Of a stretch of DNA of 32,923 nt, positions 1 to 8,297 are shown piece after piece. Source of the stretch: an uncultured Clostridia bacterium (GTDB taxonomy: Bacteria > Bacillota > Clostridia > Christensenellales > CAG-917); NCBI GenBank assembly GCA_947628255.1, contig CANQZE010000004.1:1-32923 (forward strand), given 5' to 3'. Under the pieces are notes generated by a model. That model made no database searches, was not told where the DNA came from, and saw only the letters and a program-made list of their open reading frames with translations. Each line of letters opens with the position of its first letter. Position 1 is the stretch's first letter. Made by a program: the position numbers and the translations under genes.

Positions 1-1749
1 GACGATGTTGCCCTTTCTCTTGCTCATCTTGTTGCCGTCCGGCCCGAGGATCGTCCCTTGATGCACGAGCGAGAGGAAAGGTTCGTCAAAATTCAGATAT
101 CCGAGATCTCTTAGGACCTTCGTGAAGAAACGCGCGTACAAAAGATGCATACAGGCGTGTTCCGCTCCGCCGATATACTTGTCCACGGGCAACATCTTGT
201 TGATCCACTCGCTGTCGAACGGAGCGGAGGCGTTTTTGTTGTCGGGATAGCGCAGATAATACCAGCTCGAGCAGACGAAAGTGTCAAGCGTATCCGCGTC
301 TCTGAGCGCGGGTCTGCCGCAAACGGGACACACGGTGTGCATAAACTCCTCGCTCTTTTTGAGAGGAGATTCGCCGTCGGGCGTAAAATTGACGTTTTTG
401 GGCAGCAACACGGGCAGGTCCTTCTCGGGGACGGGCACCGCGCCGCAATGTTCGCAGTGTATGACGGGGATGGGCGCGCCCCAATATCTCTGACGGCTCA
501 CCAGCCAATCGCGCAGGCGGTAGTTTGTCTTGAGACAGCCCTTGCCCTCGCGCTCGAGCTTTTTGAGTATGGCGATCTTGGCGTCCTCGGACTTGAGTCC
601 GTCAAACTCGCCGCTGTTCACAAGCGTGCCGTACTGAGTAAAGGGAAGCGCGTCGTCCTGTCCTTCTTCGCCTTTGATGACTCTCTCGACGGGCAATCCG
701 AGCTTCTTTGCGAAAACATAGTCGCGCTCGTCGTGCGCCGCGACGCCCATAACCGCGCCCGTGCCGTAGCTTGCGATGACATAATCCGCGACGAGGATGG
801 GGACTTCCCTGCCGTTTACGGGATTGATCGCGTACGCGCCCGTAGGAACGCCGGTCTTTTCCCGCGTGGAACTCAATCTGTCGATCTCCGTCGCCGCCGC
901 CGCTTTTGCCTTGTACGCTTCGACTTCCGCCTTATGCTCGGGAGTCGTGAGTTTGTCAACAAGAGGGCTTTCGGGAGCAAGCACGACGTAGGTCACGCCA
1001 AACACGGTGTCCGCGCGCGTCGTGAACACGCGGATCTTCTCCTCGCTGTCCTTGACATCAAAGACGATCTCTCCGCCATAGCTGCGCCCTATCCAATTTT
1101 TCTGCATCAGCTTTGTTTTTTCGGGCCAATCCAGCTTGTCCAATCCGTCGAGAAGCTCGTCCGCATAGGCGGTTATCTTGAAAAACCACTGCGTGAGGTT
1201 TTTGTGCGTGACCTGAGATCCGCACCTCTCGCATACGCCGCCCTGCGCCTGCTCGTTGGCAAGCACCGTATTGCAGGAGGGACACCAATTGACGGGCGCC
1301 TCCTTTTGATAGGCAAGCCCGTGTTTGAAGAGTTGCAAAAACATCCACTGCGTCCACTTGTAATACTCGGGGAGGCAGGTTTTGATCTCATAATCCCAAT
1401 CGTATGTCGCGCCTATGCGCTTGAGTTGCCCTTCCATCGTGGCGATGTTTTTGAGAGTGCTGTCCTCGGGATGTATGCCCGTCTTGATGGCGTAATTTTC
1501 GGCGGGAAGCCCAAAAGCGTCAAAACCCATCGGCTGAAAAACTTCATATCCCTGCATACGCTTGAAGCGCGCGAAAGTGTCCGCGGGTCCGTAGTTGTAC
1601 CAATGCCCCGCGTGAAGGCGCGCGCCGGAGGGATAGGAGAACATCTCGAGACAGTAATACTTTTTGTTCACTCTCTCGCGGTCGAATTTGTAGAGCCCCG
1701 TCTCTTCCCACTTTTTTTGCCACTTTTCTTCGATGCGTTTGAAATCCAT
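1..1749 (-). CDS. leuS: Leucine--tRNA ligase, N-terminal 583 residues (runs off left edge)
   Basis: Cytoplasmic class I aminoacyl-tRNA synthetase charging tRNA-Leu. The first 583 codons are present and the frame is open to base 1, so roughly the last 220 residues (rest of the anticodon-binding region and C-terminal domain) lie outside. Visible: the HIGH-type motif HAGH at residues 46-49, the LeuRS phrase [11 protein letters not shown], a Cys-x2-Cys ... Cys-x2-Cys zinc module (CPSC ... CERC), the CP1 editing domain with TTRADTVFG and a [15 protein letters not shown] stretch, and the KMSKR signature at 574-578 (KMSKS with Arg). The start at 1749 follows a GGTGG SD about 6 nt upstream and begins [11 protein letters not shown], the usual LeuRS start. 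The leader is too short for a T-box riboswitch, which many Bacillota leuS genes have. Family assignment is certain; divergent from the GH5 gene. Confidence 0.97.
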   Translation of the reverse strand, partial: MDFKRIEEKWQKKWEETGLYKFDRERVNKKYYCLEMFSYPSGARLHAGHWYNYGPADTFARFKRMQGYEVFQPMGFDAFGLPAENYAIKTGIHPEDSTLKNIATMEGQLKRIGATYDWDYEIKTCLPEYYKWTQWMFLQLFKHGLAYQKEAPVNWCPSCNTVLANEQAQGGVCERCGSQVTHKNLTQWFFKITAYADELLDGLDKLDWPEKTKLMQKNWIGRSYGGEIVFDVKDSEEKIRVFTTRADTVFGVTYVVLAPESPLVDKLTTPEHKAEVEAYKAKAAAATEIDRLSSTREKTGVPTGAYAINPVNGREVPILVADYVIASYGTGAVMGVAAHDERDYVFAKKLGLPVERVIKGEEGQDDALPFTQYGTLVNSGEFDGLKSEDAKIAILKKLEREGKGCLKTNYRLRDWLVSRQRYWGAPIPVIHCEHCGAVPVPEKDLPVLLPKNVNFTPDGESPLKKSEEFMHTVCPVCGRPALRDADTLDTFVCSSWYYLRYPDNKNASAPFDSEWINKMLPVDKYIGGAEHACMHLLYARFFTKVLRDLGYLNFDEPFLSLVHQGTILGPDGNKMSKRKGNIV

Positions 1750-1769
1750 AAGCGTCCACCGATATTGTC

Positions 1770-1800
1770 TTTGTTATAATAGATTTGTTATAATAGACAA
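1770..1800 (-). promoter_or_regulatory. Putative leuS promoter over a 14-bp tandem repeat
   Basis: TTTGTTATAATAGA is repeated head to tail at 1770-1783 and 1784-1797. On the minus strand TTGTCT (1795-1800), a 16-bp spacer and TATAAC (1773-1778) make a plausible sigma-A promoter for leuS. On the plus strand each repeat holds a perfect TATAAT. Confidence 0.5.
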
Positions 1801-1840
1801 GTTTAATACAAAAGTTTGTGGCAAGTCAAGAAAAACCTGC

Positions 1841-1911
1841 TTGTACATATCCATTTTTGCTGTTATAATATCCGCGAGAGGCAAAACGAGCGCGTTTCCC
1901 TCTCGGAGGAG
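1841..1911 (+). promoter_or_regulatory. Promoter and hairpin leader of the GH5 gene
   Basis: TTGTAC (1841-1846), a 17-bp spacer and TATAAT (1864-1869) form a good sigma-A promoter. Transcription would begin near 1876, at the foot of an inverted repeat CGAGAGG (1875-1881) / CCTCTCG (1899-1905). The second arm abuts the SD GGAGGAG (1905-1911), so the mRNA probably starts with a stem-loop directly before the ribosome site. Confidence 0.6.
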
Positions 1912-1913
1912 CT

Positions 1914-3263
1914 ATGAAAAAACGCATTTTTATCATTCTTGCCGTCGTCCTTCTTCTTTCGACGCTGACAATAGGGCTGTTCGGGTGCGGCCCCGAAAAG
2001 GCAAGCGACAAAATCGAGCGCGGAGGCATATTGCGCGCGGACGGGAAAAATTTTGTGAACTCAAATGGCGATCTCGTCTCGCTGGCGGGGACGAATCTCG
2101 GCGGTTGGCTGGTGCAGGAAAGCTATCTTGTCCCCACCGACGTCAAAGAGGAATTCGGCCAGATCGATATGCTGCTCGAACTTGCGAACCGCCCCGACTT
2201 CGGCAAGGAAAAAGCGTATCAACTTGTGGACGTCTATGAGGACAATTGGGTGACGGAAGCGGATTTCAAATTTATCGCCGATCTCGGAATGACCTGCGTG
2301 CGCCTGCCCTTCTCATATCTGAACTTATACGATCCCATCTCCTTTGACGAGGCGACGGGGAAATATGTGCGTACGCCCTACTCGGAGCTGGCTCTCAGAC
2401 AAAACGCCTTCGAGAGGCTGGATTGGGCGATCGCAATGGGCAAAAAATACGGACTGTACGTCATTTTGGATATGCACGGCGCGGTCGGCTCCCAAAACGG
2501 CAACGATCACTCCGGAGACATCTCCCTCCACAACGAGGGCGGCTGTCTGTGGGAGCAGAGCGAGCGCGGCGAGATCTGCCGCGAAAAGACGAAAGAGTTG
2601 TGGGTGGAGATCGCAAAACGCTATAAAAGCGAACCCGCCGTCGCTTTTTACGACTTGCTCAACGAACCCGGCGTCAAGGACCAAAACGGCAACCAAAAGA
2701 CGACAAAACAAGTCTGGGACTATTTCGACGAGTTGTTGAAGGCGATCCGCGCGGTGGATCCCGATCACGTCATTTGTATGGAATCCTGCTGGGAAGCGGG
2801 CGATCTGCCCGCCGCCGACGAGTACGGGTGGACAAACGTCGCCTATCAATATCACCACTACAATTGGACGGATTCCCGCGTTTTGAACAAAACCTATTAC
2901 GGCCTCAAACAACTCGGTCTCGACTCGCTCGACGTGCCTGTGTTCATAGGCGAATTCAACGTTTGGGGAGACGCGGGCAGAACTTCAACAAGCACGCAGA
3001 CGGACGAGGACGCGTGGAAATACGTGATACAACTGTATTGCTCCGAAGGTTGGCATTTCACGACGTGGAACTTCAAGTGCGCCTCAACAAATTCAAGTTG
3101 GGGGCTTCTCAACCTCAAGGAAGATATCCGTCAAGCCAACTTCAAAACGGATTCGTTCAAGCAGATCGCCGAAGCGTGGCGCGCGGGCAACTCCTCCAAT
3201 TATAAGGAGAACGAATGGCTCGTCGCGTGCGTCAAACCCTATCTCACCTTCAACGAGGAGTGA
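1914..3263 (+). CDS. Glycoside hydrolase family 5 lipoprotein, exo-beta-glucanase-like
   Basis: 449-aa secreted lipoprotein. Residues 1-25 are a signal peptide (KKR, hydrophobic core, lipobox LFGC with Cys25 as the lipidated residue), so it should sit on the outer face of the membrane. The rest is a GH5 (clan A) TIM barrel: GTNLGGWL at 59-66, DMHGAVGSQNG at 186-196, the acid/base in LLNEPG (Glu251) and the nucleophile in FIGEF (Glu347). The NLGGWL and DMHG...SQNG phrases are typical of the exo-1,3-beta-glucanase branch of GH5, so a beta-1,3- or beta-1,4-glucan is the likely substrate; this is by family resemblance only. No carbohydrate-binding module is visible. SD GGAGGAG lies 2 nt before the ATG. 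Monocistronic: own promoter, and a terminator at 3301-3325. Confidence 0.9.
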   Translation: MKKRIFIILAVVLLLSTLTIGLFGCGPEKASDKIERGGILRADGKNFVNSNGDLVSLAGTNLGGWLVQESYLVPTDVKEEFGQIDMLLELANRPDFGKEKAYQLVDVYEDNWVTEADFKFIADLGMTCVRLPFSYLNLYDPISFDEATGKYVRTPYSELALRQNAFERLDWAIAMGKKYGLYVILDMHGAVGSQNGNDHSGDISLHNEGGCLWEQSERGEICREKTKELWVEIAKRYKSEPAVAFYDLLNEPGVKDQNGNQKTTKQVWDYFDELLKAIRAVDPDHVICMESCWEAGDLPAADEYGWTNVAYQYHHYNWTDSRVLNKTYYGLKQLGLDSLDVPVFIGEFNVWGDAGRTSTSTQTDEDAWKYVIQLYCSEGWHFTTWNFKCASTNSSWGLLNLKEDIRQANFKTDSFKQIAEAWRAGNSSNYKENEWLVACVKPYLTFNEE

Positions 3264-3300
3264 GCCTAAAATCCCCTCTTTGCCCAATCATATGGGCGAC

Positions 3301-3325
3301 ATTCGCTTGTGATATGCGAATTTTT
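3301..3325 (+). terminator. Intrinsic terminator of the GH5 gene, overlapping the tmk promoter
   Basis: ATTCGC (3301-3306) and GCGAAT (3316-3321) form a short stem followed by a T run. The loop contains the -35 box used for tmk. Confidence 0.5.
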
Positions 3326-3347
3326 GTGATAAACTGACTCTATAGGA
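3307..3347 (+). promoter_or_regulatory. tmk-holB-ricT promoter
   Basis: TTGTGA (3307-3312), 17 bp, TAAACT (3330-3335), then an AGGAG SD at 3343-3347, 7 nt before the tmk ATG. The leader is only about 13 nt. Confidence 0.55.
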
Positions 3348-3354
3348 GTACGCT

Positions 3355-3963
3355 ATGTTCGTAACATTCGAAGGATCGGAAGGCGTGGGCAAATCCACGC
3401 AACTCCGCCTGCTCAAAGAATATCTCGAAAAGACGGGCCAAAGCGCCGTCTATATCCGCGAGCCGGGTAGCACCGACATCTCGGAACAGATCAGAGGCGT
3501 CATTCTTGACAAATCCAACCGCGCGATGACCTATCAGACGGAAGCTCTGCTCTACGCCGCGAGCCGCGCGCAACTCGTGCGCGAAGTGATAAAGCCCGCG
3601 CTCGCAAGAGGGGAGCTGATCATCTGCGACAGATATCTCGACAGTTCCGTCGCCTATCAGGGATACGGGCGCGAACTCGGCGCGGATTTTGTGAAGGGGA
3701 TCAACGCGTACGCCATCGACGGATGTATGCCCGACGTGACCGTATTTCTCGATCTCCCGCCCAAAAGCAATTGGAGAGGAGACAGGCACGCCGATCGTAT
3801 CGAGGAACAACCCGACGACTTTTTCGAGCGCGTCTACAAGGGCTATCTTGCGGAAATCGCACTTTCACCGTCGCGTTTTGTGCGCATAAAACCCGATTTT
3901 GACAAAAATGTCACTTCAAGGCGCATCATCGAAGCGCTGAAAGAAAGAGGAGCGATCAAGTGA
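3355..3963 (+). CDS. tmk: Thymidylate kinase
   Basis: 202-aa cytosolic kinase converting dTMP to dTDP with ATP, the last shared step of dTTP synthesis. The P-loop GSEGVGKST is at residues 7-15, the DRY motif in ICDRYLDSSVAYQG near 90-103, and the LID region with PPKSNWRGDRHADRIE near 135-150. Length is normal. It heads a tight operon: its stop TGA overlaps the GTG start of holB by 4 bp. The tmk-holB-ricT order matches the Bacillota arrangement, minus the small yaaQ/yaaR genes that lie between tmk and holB in Bacillus subtilis. Confidence 0.97.
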   Translation: MFVTFEGSEGVGKSTQLRLLKEYLEKTGQSAVYIREPGSTDISEQIRGVILDKSNRAMTYQTEALLYAASRAQLVREVIKPALARGELIICDRYLDSSVAYQGYGRELGADFVKGINAYAIDGCMPDVTVFLDLPPKSNWRGDRHADRIEEQPDDFFERVYKGYLAEIALSPSRFVRIKPDFDKNVTSRRIIEALKERGAIK

Positions 3964-4937
3964 GCGAACTGCAATTCGAAAAGAGCTTGAGAGGATCGCG
4001 CGCATATGAAATTATGCTCGCGGACATCCGCAAAGGTCTTGGCCACGCCTACCGCATCGTGAGCGCGGACGACGATCTTGCGGACAGCTTTTTTTCGCTT
4101 GTCGCCGCCACCGTGTTCTGCCAAAGCGGGGACGCGTGCCTGAATTGCGCGGAGTGTCGCAAGGTCCTTCATCTGAGCCATCCCGACGTCATCCACGTCA
4201 ACCGCGAGCGCGACGCCATCAAGCGCGAGACGATCGTCGACCTCATAGACTCCGTGGAGATCCGCGGGATGAGCGGCAAAAAACTGTATATCATCCATCG
4301 CGCCGATCTTATGAACCTGACGGCGCAAAACAAATTGCTCAAAACTCTCGAGGAGCCGCCCGAAGGCGTCACTTTCTTGCTCGGCACGGCAAACGAGATG
4401 AGCTTGCTCGAGACTGTGCGGTCGAGGACGCGCGCAGTGTATCTCGACAGCTTTGACGAGAGATCCATCTATGACGAGCTTATCGCCCTCGGCAAGGACG
4501 AGCGCCAAGCCGCCGTCGCCGCCGCCTGCTCGGACGGAATGCCCGGCAAGGCGTTGCTCATCGCGGATTCGGCTCAATACGTCGGCTATTTTGACGCCGC
4601 CACCGCCCTGCTCGCCCGTCTCAACAAAAGTTCGGACATAGTGGAGCTTTCTCCCGCGGTGCAGGCGGTCGATGACTTTGACGAGTTTTTGAACGTCCTG
4701 TCCATAATAATCAGAGATATGATGGTGTACAAGCACGACCCCTCTCTAGCGCCGTCTGGCGAACTTGCGGGCGACATCGCGTCGCTCGGCGCAAAATACA
4801 GCGACCGCGCGCTTGCAGAGATCGTGTTGCTCATCAATCTCGCGCGCAAAAAACGCAGCCTCAACGTCAATTTGCAGGCTACGGTAGACTCTCTTCTCTT
4901 TTCTATGTTGGAGGTAAAGCATAAATGGCAACAATAG
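3960..4937 (+). CDS. holB: DNA polymerase III delta' subunit
   Basis: 325-aa subunit of the clamp loader (with DnaX and HolA) that loads the DnaN ring onto primed DNA. It shows the four-cysteine zinc cluster of DnaX/delta' proteins (Cys54, Cys60, Cys63, Cys66), the region KTLEEPPEGVTFLLGTAN, and SRT where the arginine-finger SRC motif normally stands. A functional Walker A is absent, as expected for delta', which does not bind ATP productively. It uses a GTG start inside the tmk stop (GTGA overlap), and its own 3' end overlaps ricT by 13 bp, so the three genes are translationally coupled. Confidence 0.93.
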   Translation: MSELQFEKSLRGSRAYEIMLADIRKGLGHAYRIVSADDDLADSFFSLVAATVFCQSGDACLNCAECRKVLHLSHPDVIHVNRERDAIKRETIVDLIDSVEIRGMSGKKLYIIHRADLMNLTAQNKLLKTLEEPPEGVTFLLGTANEMSLLETVRSRTRAVYLDSFDERSIYDELIALGKDERQAAVAAACSDGMPGKALLIADSAQYVGYFDAATALLARLNKSSDIVELSPAVQAVDDFDEFLNVLSIIIRDMMVYKHDPSLAPSGELAGDIASLGAKYSDRALAEIVLLINLARKKRSLNVNLQATVDSLLFSMLEVKHKWQQ

Positions 4938-5779
4938 TCGGTATCAAATTCAGAAGTTCCGCCAAGGTCTATTATTTTGACCCCGCGGGCATAGATTTTT
5001 CCGCGGACGACGGCGTCATCGTCGAGACTCCGCGCGGGTTGGAGTACGCCTACGTCGTGCTTTCAAACAGGGAAGTCGATGACGGCGAGATCGTCCAACC
5101 TCTCAAGCCCGTCGTGCGCAAGGCGACCCCCGAGGACAACGCTCAGATGCAAAAGAACCTTTCGGACAAGGAAGGCGCCCTCAAAATTATGCGCGAGAAA
5201 GTCGCCGAGATGAACATTCCTATGAAACTTGTGGACGCGGAGTACACTTTTGACCGCTCCAAGCTCATCTTCTATTTCACCGCGGACGGCAGAGTGGATT
5301 TCCGCGAGCTTGTGCGCGTGCTTGCGTCCATATTCAAGACTCGCATCGACCTGAGGCAAATATACGAGCGCGACGACATCAAGATGCGCGGAGCGCTCGC
5401 GCCCTGCGGCCGTCCCTGCTGTTGCACCACACACCTTCCCGATTTTGAAAAGGTGTCCATCAAAATGGCAAAAATACAAGGGCTGTCCCTCAATCCTCAA
5501 AAGATCAACGGCGTGTGCGGCAGGCTGATGTGTTGCCTCAAATACGAAAACGATTATTATTCTCAAACCTTCAAACTTATGCCGAAAGTCGGCAGCAAGG
5601 TCCACACTCCCGACGGCGAAGGCGTCGTGGAATCCAACGATCTGCTCAAACAGACCGCCCGCGTCAAAGTTATGCTTCGGGACGGCTCGTTTGACATCAA
5701 AACCTATTCCATCGACGATATGCACATCGGCGAGCGGCAGTCCACGGCGGAGATCGACGCGATGCCCGACGAGGAATAA
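4925..5779 (+). CDS. ricT: PSP1-domain protein RicT (YaaT)
   Basis: 284-aa cytosolic protein. The PSP1 core shows the Cys-rich signatures APCGRPCCC (Cys161, 165, 166, 167) and GVCGRLMCC (Cys198, 203, 204). In Bacillus subtilis RicT joins RicA (YmcA) and RicF (YlbF) in an iron-sulfur complex that guides RNase Y processing and affects sporulation, competence and biofilm choice. The cysteines that could hold a cluster are all present. It sits at the end of the tmk operon as in other Bacillota and is followed by a strong terminator. SD GGAGG lies 10 nt before the ATG, inside holB. Confidence 0.93.
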   Translation: MATIVGIKFRSSAKVYYFDPAGIDFSADDGVIVETPRGLEYAYVVLSNREVDDGEIVQPLKPVVRKATPEDNAQMQKNLSDKEGALKIMREKVAEMNIPMKLVDAEYTFDRSKLIFYFTADGRVDFRELVRVLASIFKTRIDLRQIYERDDIKMRGALAPCGRPCCCTTHLPDFEKVSIKMAKIQGLSLNPQKINGVCGRLMCCLKYENDYYSQTFKLMPKVGSKVHTPDGEGVVESNDLLKQTARVKVMLRDGSFDIKTYSIDDMHIGERQSTAEIDAMPDEE

Positions 5780-5799
5780 TTTTCAAACGATCAAAAATT

Positions 5800-5836
5800 A
5801 CGGCGCGGCAAAATTGCCGCGCCGTTTGTCTTTTTT
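5800..5836. terminator. Bidirectional intrinsic terminator
   Basis: A perfect 11-bp stem (ACGGCGCGGCA / TGCCGCGCCGT, loop AAAT, 5800-5825) is followed by a T-rich run to 5836 on the plus strand and by AATTTTTG on the minus strand. It ends ricT and the converging glycolipid-type operon. Confidence 0.9.
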
Positions 5837-5844
5837 CGTACTCT

Positions 5845-6447
5845 TCATATTTCGCTATGTACTTCTTCCCTGCTCCAACATCGAAAACAGCCGTGCTTGC
5901 CGTATGTACCCAAAACGATTCCCGCAAGATTGCAACAGCCCACTTGCTCGAACCCCAGCTTCTCGTACATCCGCGCGTTTTTCAAGGACAGCGTCAAAAT
6001 TTTTGCGTCTATCTGTTTGAGGCATTTGCTCGCGCCGCCCACGACGCAACAACCCGCGAGCGAACACATCGCATAGCAAAACCACGCCTCGTCCGAGGGC
6101 TTGTAGCAGGCGAGATACACAAGTTCGCCGCCGTGATACAGCCCGACCGCCCTGTGCGAGTAAAATCCGCCGAGATACAGCAGCGAGATGAACTCCCCAA
6201 ACATATGATTGCGTTTGAGAAAATCCGCCGCCTCTCTCTTGTCGCAGACGTCCTTAAGCTCGCACTTCCTCGCGAATATCCTCTGTTCCGCCTCGTTTGA
6301 ATCGTACGCTCTCTTGCCGCGCGCGATCCTAACGTCCACCGCAAATTGCCTCGCGATGAGAAACATCCAAAGCGGCAAAGTCGCCGCGACGCACAGCGCG
6401 AAAACGGGATACAAAAAATATGTCCATCTGTTGTGTTTTGTCCGCAT
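5845..6447 (-). CDS. Membrane-tethered GNAT-like protein of unknown function
   Basis: 200 aa, last gene of a leftward operon, 7 bp after the glycosyltransferase. Residues 8-35 are a single hydrophobic helix (WTYFLYPVFALCVAATLPLWMFLIA), so the protein is anchored in the membrane. The remainder contains ADFLKRNHMFG, a strand LYHGGELVYLACYKPS, VVGGASKCLKQ and a closing NARMYEKLGFEQVG. That order resembles the acetyltransferase-like domain seen C-terminal to some phage homing endonucleases (HxxG, GLYYNDELVS, VVGGASKL, YKKLGF), and YEKLGF also fits GNAT folds generally. No endonuclease part is present. The assignment rests on pattern memory. An acyl- or acetyltransferase working with the upstream glycosyltransferase is possible but unproven. 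Confidence 0.6.
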   Translation of the reverse strand: MRTKHNRWTYFLYPVFALCVAATLPLWMFLIARQFAVDVRIARGKRAYDSNEAEQRIFARKCELKDVCDKREAADFLKRNHMFGEFISLLYLGGFYSHRAVGLYHGGELVYLACYKPSDEAWFCYAMCSLAGCCVVGGASKCLKQIDAKILTLSLKNARMYEKLGFEQVGCCNLAGIVLGTYGKHGCFRCWSREEVHSEI

Positions 6448-6454
6448 TGCCCCT

Positions 6455-7591
6455 TTATGCCTTCGAATTGGCTATCTTAAGTATCATTTTGTCCATTTGC
6501 CGCATACATTCGTCCACATATCCGATGTTTTTGGCAAGCGTCTTTTGCACGATCTTTTCCCGAAGTTCTTTGTTGTCGAGAAGGTCGTCCAACTTTCTTG
6601 CAAGCTGTTCGCTGTCCTCGTTTTCAAAGAGGCAGGCGTCGTCGACGGCAAAGTCGTAGGTGGCGCTCAACGGGGAGTCGGACACCACGGTCGGCACGCC
6701 GCATTTCATCGCCTCGAGGCAAGCTATGCCCTCGAGTTCGATGCGCGCGGGATGGACGTATATGTCCGTGCAATTCAAAAGTTTTGCCATCTCCTCGCGG
6801 GTGAAAACCTTGAACACGGGCGGATTTGTCAACCCGCGGGAGATCTTTTTGTAGCGTTTTTCTCTCGCGCCCTGCCCCGCGAAAACCAGTTGTATCTCGC
6901 TCTCGTGCTTTGATTTGGAAACGGCTTTGATGAGGACCTCCTGCGCCTTTTCACGCGAATATCTGCCCGTGGAAGTTATGATATATTTCCCCTTCGCCGC
7001 TTCGGGGCGCTCGACGTCCGCCTTTGCGAAGATCTCGTTCGCGCCGTTTGAAATGACATAACCGGGCGTACTCTTGCCCACGCACAGCTCGAAGTGATAG
7101 CGGATGAAAGAGGTCGGATAGTGTATGCCGTCCACCTTGCTGTACAGCTTGTTGTAGAAATGCCTGTAGATGTGCGCGTTGAGCGCCCTGCACTTGTAAC
7201 CGCCGAGATACGCCGTGATGTTTTCCGCCATAACGTGAAATCCCGCCGAGATGGGAATGCCGTGCCGTTTGGCGTAATCCGCCGCATAGATCGCAAGTTT
7301 GAAAGGCGTTATGCAATGGATGTAGTCCACGCCTTCGAGCGCCTTGGCGAGCGTCGCGCGCGAACACTTGCTGAGAGTCACGCCGACTTTTTTGACATAT
7401 CTGTCTATCGCCGCGCCGAGATGAAGCTCCGGCAACACAAAATAATCGCTGTCGCCTATCTTGCGCTGATCGGGACAGATGACAAACGCTTCGTGCCCCT
7501 GCTTTTTGAGGTGTTTCAACAGATTGTAAGTGACGACAAACGTGCCGTTGCTGCCGCCGCCGAGCAAATCATTGATGATCGCGATCTTCAT
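6455..7591 (-). CDS. Glycosyltransferase family 4 (GT-B fold)
   Basis: 378-aa probable retaining glycosyltransferase moving a sugar from a nucleotide donor. The N-terminal half starts with MKIAIINDLLGGGSNGTF, the usual acceptor-domain entry of GT4 enzymes. The C-terminal donor domain has TSTGRYSREKAQEVLIKA near 206-223 and the E-x7-E motif (Glu285, Glu293) in HPARIELEGIACLEAMKCG. No membrane helix, so it would act at the cytoplasmic membrane face. Its ATG follows the stop codon of the CrtO-like acyltransferase with no gap, a strong sign of joint function, most likely glycolipid synthesis. Clostridial GT4 enzymes of this shape include alpha-monoglucosyl-diacylglycerol synthases, but the acceptor cannot be read from sequence. 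Confidence 0.88.
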   Translation of the reverse strand: MKIAIINDLLGGGSNGTFVVTYNLLKHLKKQGHEAFVICPDQRKIGDSDYFVLPELHLGAAIDRYVKKVGVTLSKCSRATLAKALEGVDYIHCITPFKLAIYAADYAKRHGIPISAGFHVMAENITAYLGGYKCRALNAHIYRHFYNKLYSKVDGIHYPTSFIRYHFELCVGKSTPGYVISNGANEIFAKADVERPEAAKGKYIITSTGRYSREKAQEVLIKAVSKSKHESEIQLVFAGQGAREKRYKKISRGLTNPPVFKVFTREEMAKLLNCTDIYVHPARIELEGIACLEAMKCGVPTVVSDSPLSATYDFAVDDACLFENEDSEQLARKLDDLLDNKELREKIVQKTLAKNIGYVDECMRQMDKMILKIANSKA

Positions 7592-8281
7592 TTAGATCTC
7601 TTCCTCCTCTGTTTGATCTCGGACGCCCGCGCCGTTCTGGGGCGCGTCGCCGCACGCCGAGAGGACGCCTCCCGCCTCTTCGACATTCAAAGTCGCTTTT
7701 TCTTCCCGCGTCGCAAGCGCCGCGTGTCTCGCCTTGAATTTGTACACGACGGACAACCTGTAGCGATTGTAGCGCTGTATCATACACGGCAAAATGTTGA
7801 TGAAAAAGTTGACCGCAAGCATAGGCGCGACAAAATACCAATCCGAAATCGGGTAAAGCGCCAAAAAACAAAACGCCAACAACGCGCCGCTCAGATGCAG
7901 AGCCTCGCCCTGACACGTCTCGCGCAAAAATCGCTCAAGATATTCAAGCTCCGTCGATTTCAAGTTCTTTTTTGAAAATCCCGCCGACGCGCCCAGATCG
8001 GGGACAGCCTTGTCCTTCCACTTTTTTATGCCGAGTTTTTCATAAAATTTTACTTCTTTTTTACTTACGAGAAGAGGCTTTTTGTCATAACGCCATACGT
8101 TTTGAGGCATAAGCCTTATCAAAATATCCAAGACGCCAAGCAACAGTCCGCAAAACACCGCCAAAAACAGCGGCGCGCATATCGCGTATGCCAATGAGAC
8201 GGATCCCACAACAAAATGCACCGTCAGCGTCGCGCCTTCGGCGAGCAAAATCGCAGTTCCGATCACTATCGCATACACCAT
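7592..8281 (-). CDS. CrtO-like (glycosyl-diaponeurosporenoate acyltransferase family) membrane protein
   Basis: 229 aa. Two hydrophobic segments at about 2-28 and 30-55, a central FYEKLGIKKWKDK motif (79-91), GFSKKNLKS (101-109), LERFLRETCQGEALH (115-129) and a hydrophobic pair around 130-165 ending ILPCMIQRYNRYR. This motif order is that of the CrtO acyltransferase family, named for the staphyloxanthin enzyme that acylates a carotenoid-linked glucose. No other carotenoid gene is near, so here it more likely acylates another glycolipid, consistent with the GT4 gene that follows without a gap. The C-terminal 45 residues are charged, low-complexity and probably disordered. Family call is by recognised motifs; substrate is inference. 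Confidence 0.75.
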   Translation of the reverse strand: MVYAIVIGTAILLAEGATLTVHFVVGSVSLAYAICAPLFLAVFCGLLLGVLDILIRLMPQNVWRYDKKPLLVSKKEVKFYEKLGIKKWKDKAVPDLGASAGFSKKNLKSTELEYLERFLRETCQGEALHLSGALLAFCFLALYPISDWYFVAPMLAVNFFINILPCMIQRYNRYRLSVVYKFKARHAALATREEKATLNVEEAGGVLSACGDAPQNGAGVRDQTEEEEI

Positions 8282-8297
8282 AACTCGCTACGTTTGA

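Noticed and set aside
145-1779. Long plus-strand open frame (544 codons)
   Set aside because: It is antisense to leuS, whose frame holds HAGH, the zinc module and KMSKR. The frame is a by-product of GC-rich third positions.
1750-1900. T-box riboswitch for leuS
   Set aside because: No room for the specifier stem and no T-box sequence; promoter-like boxes lie only 20-50 bp from the ATG.
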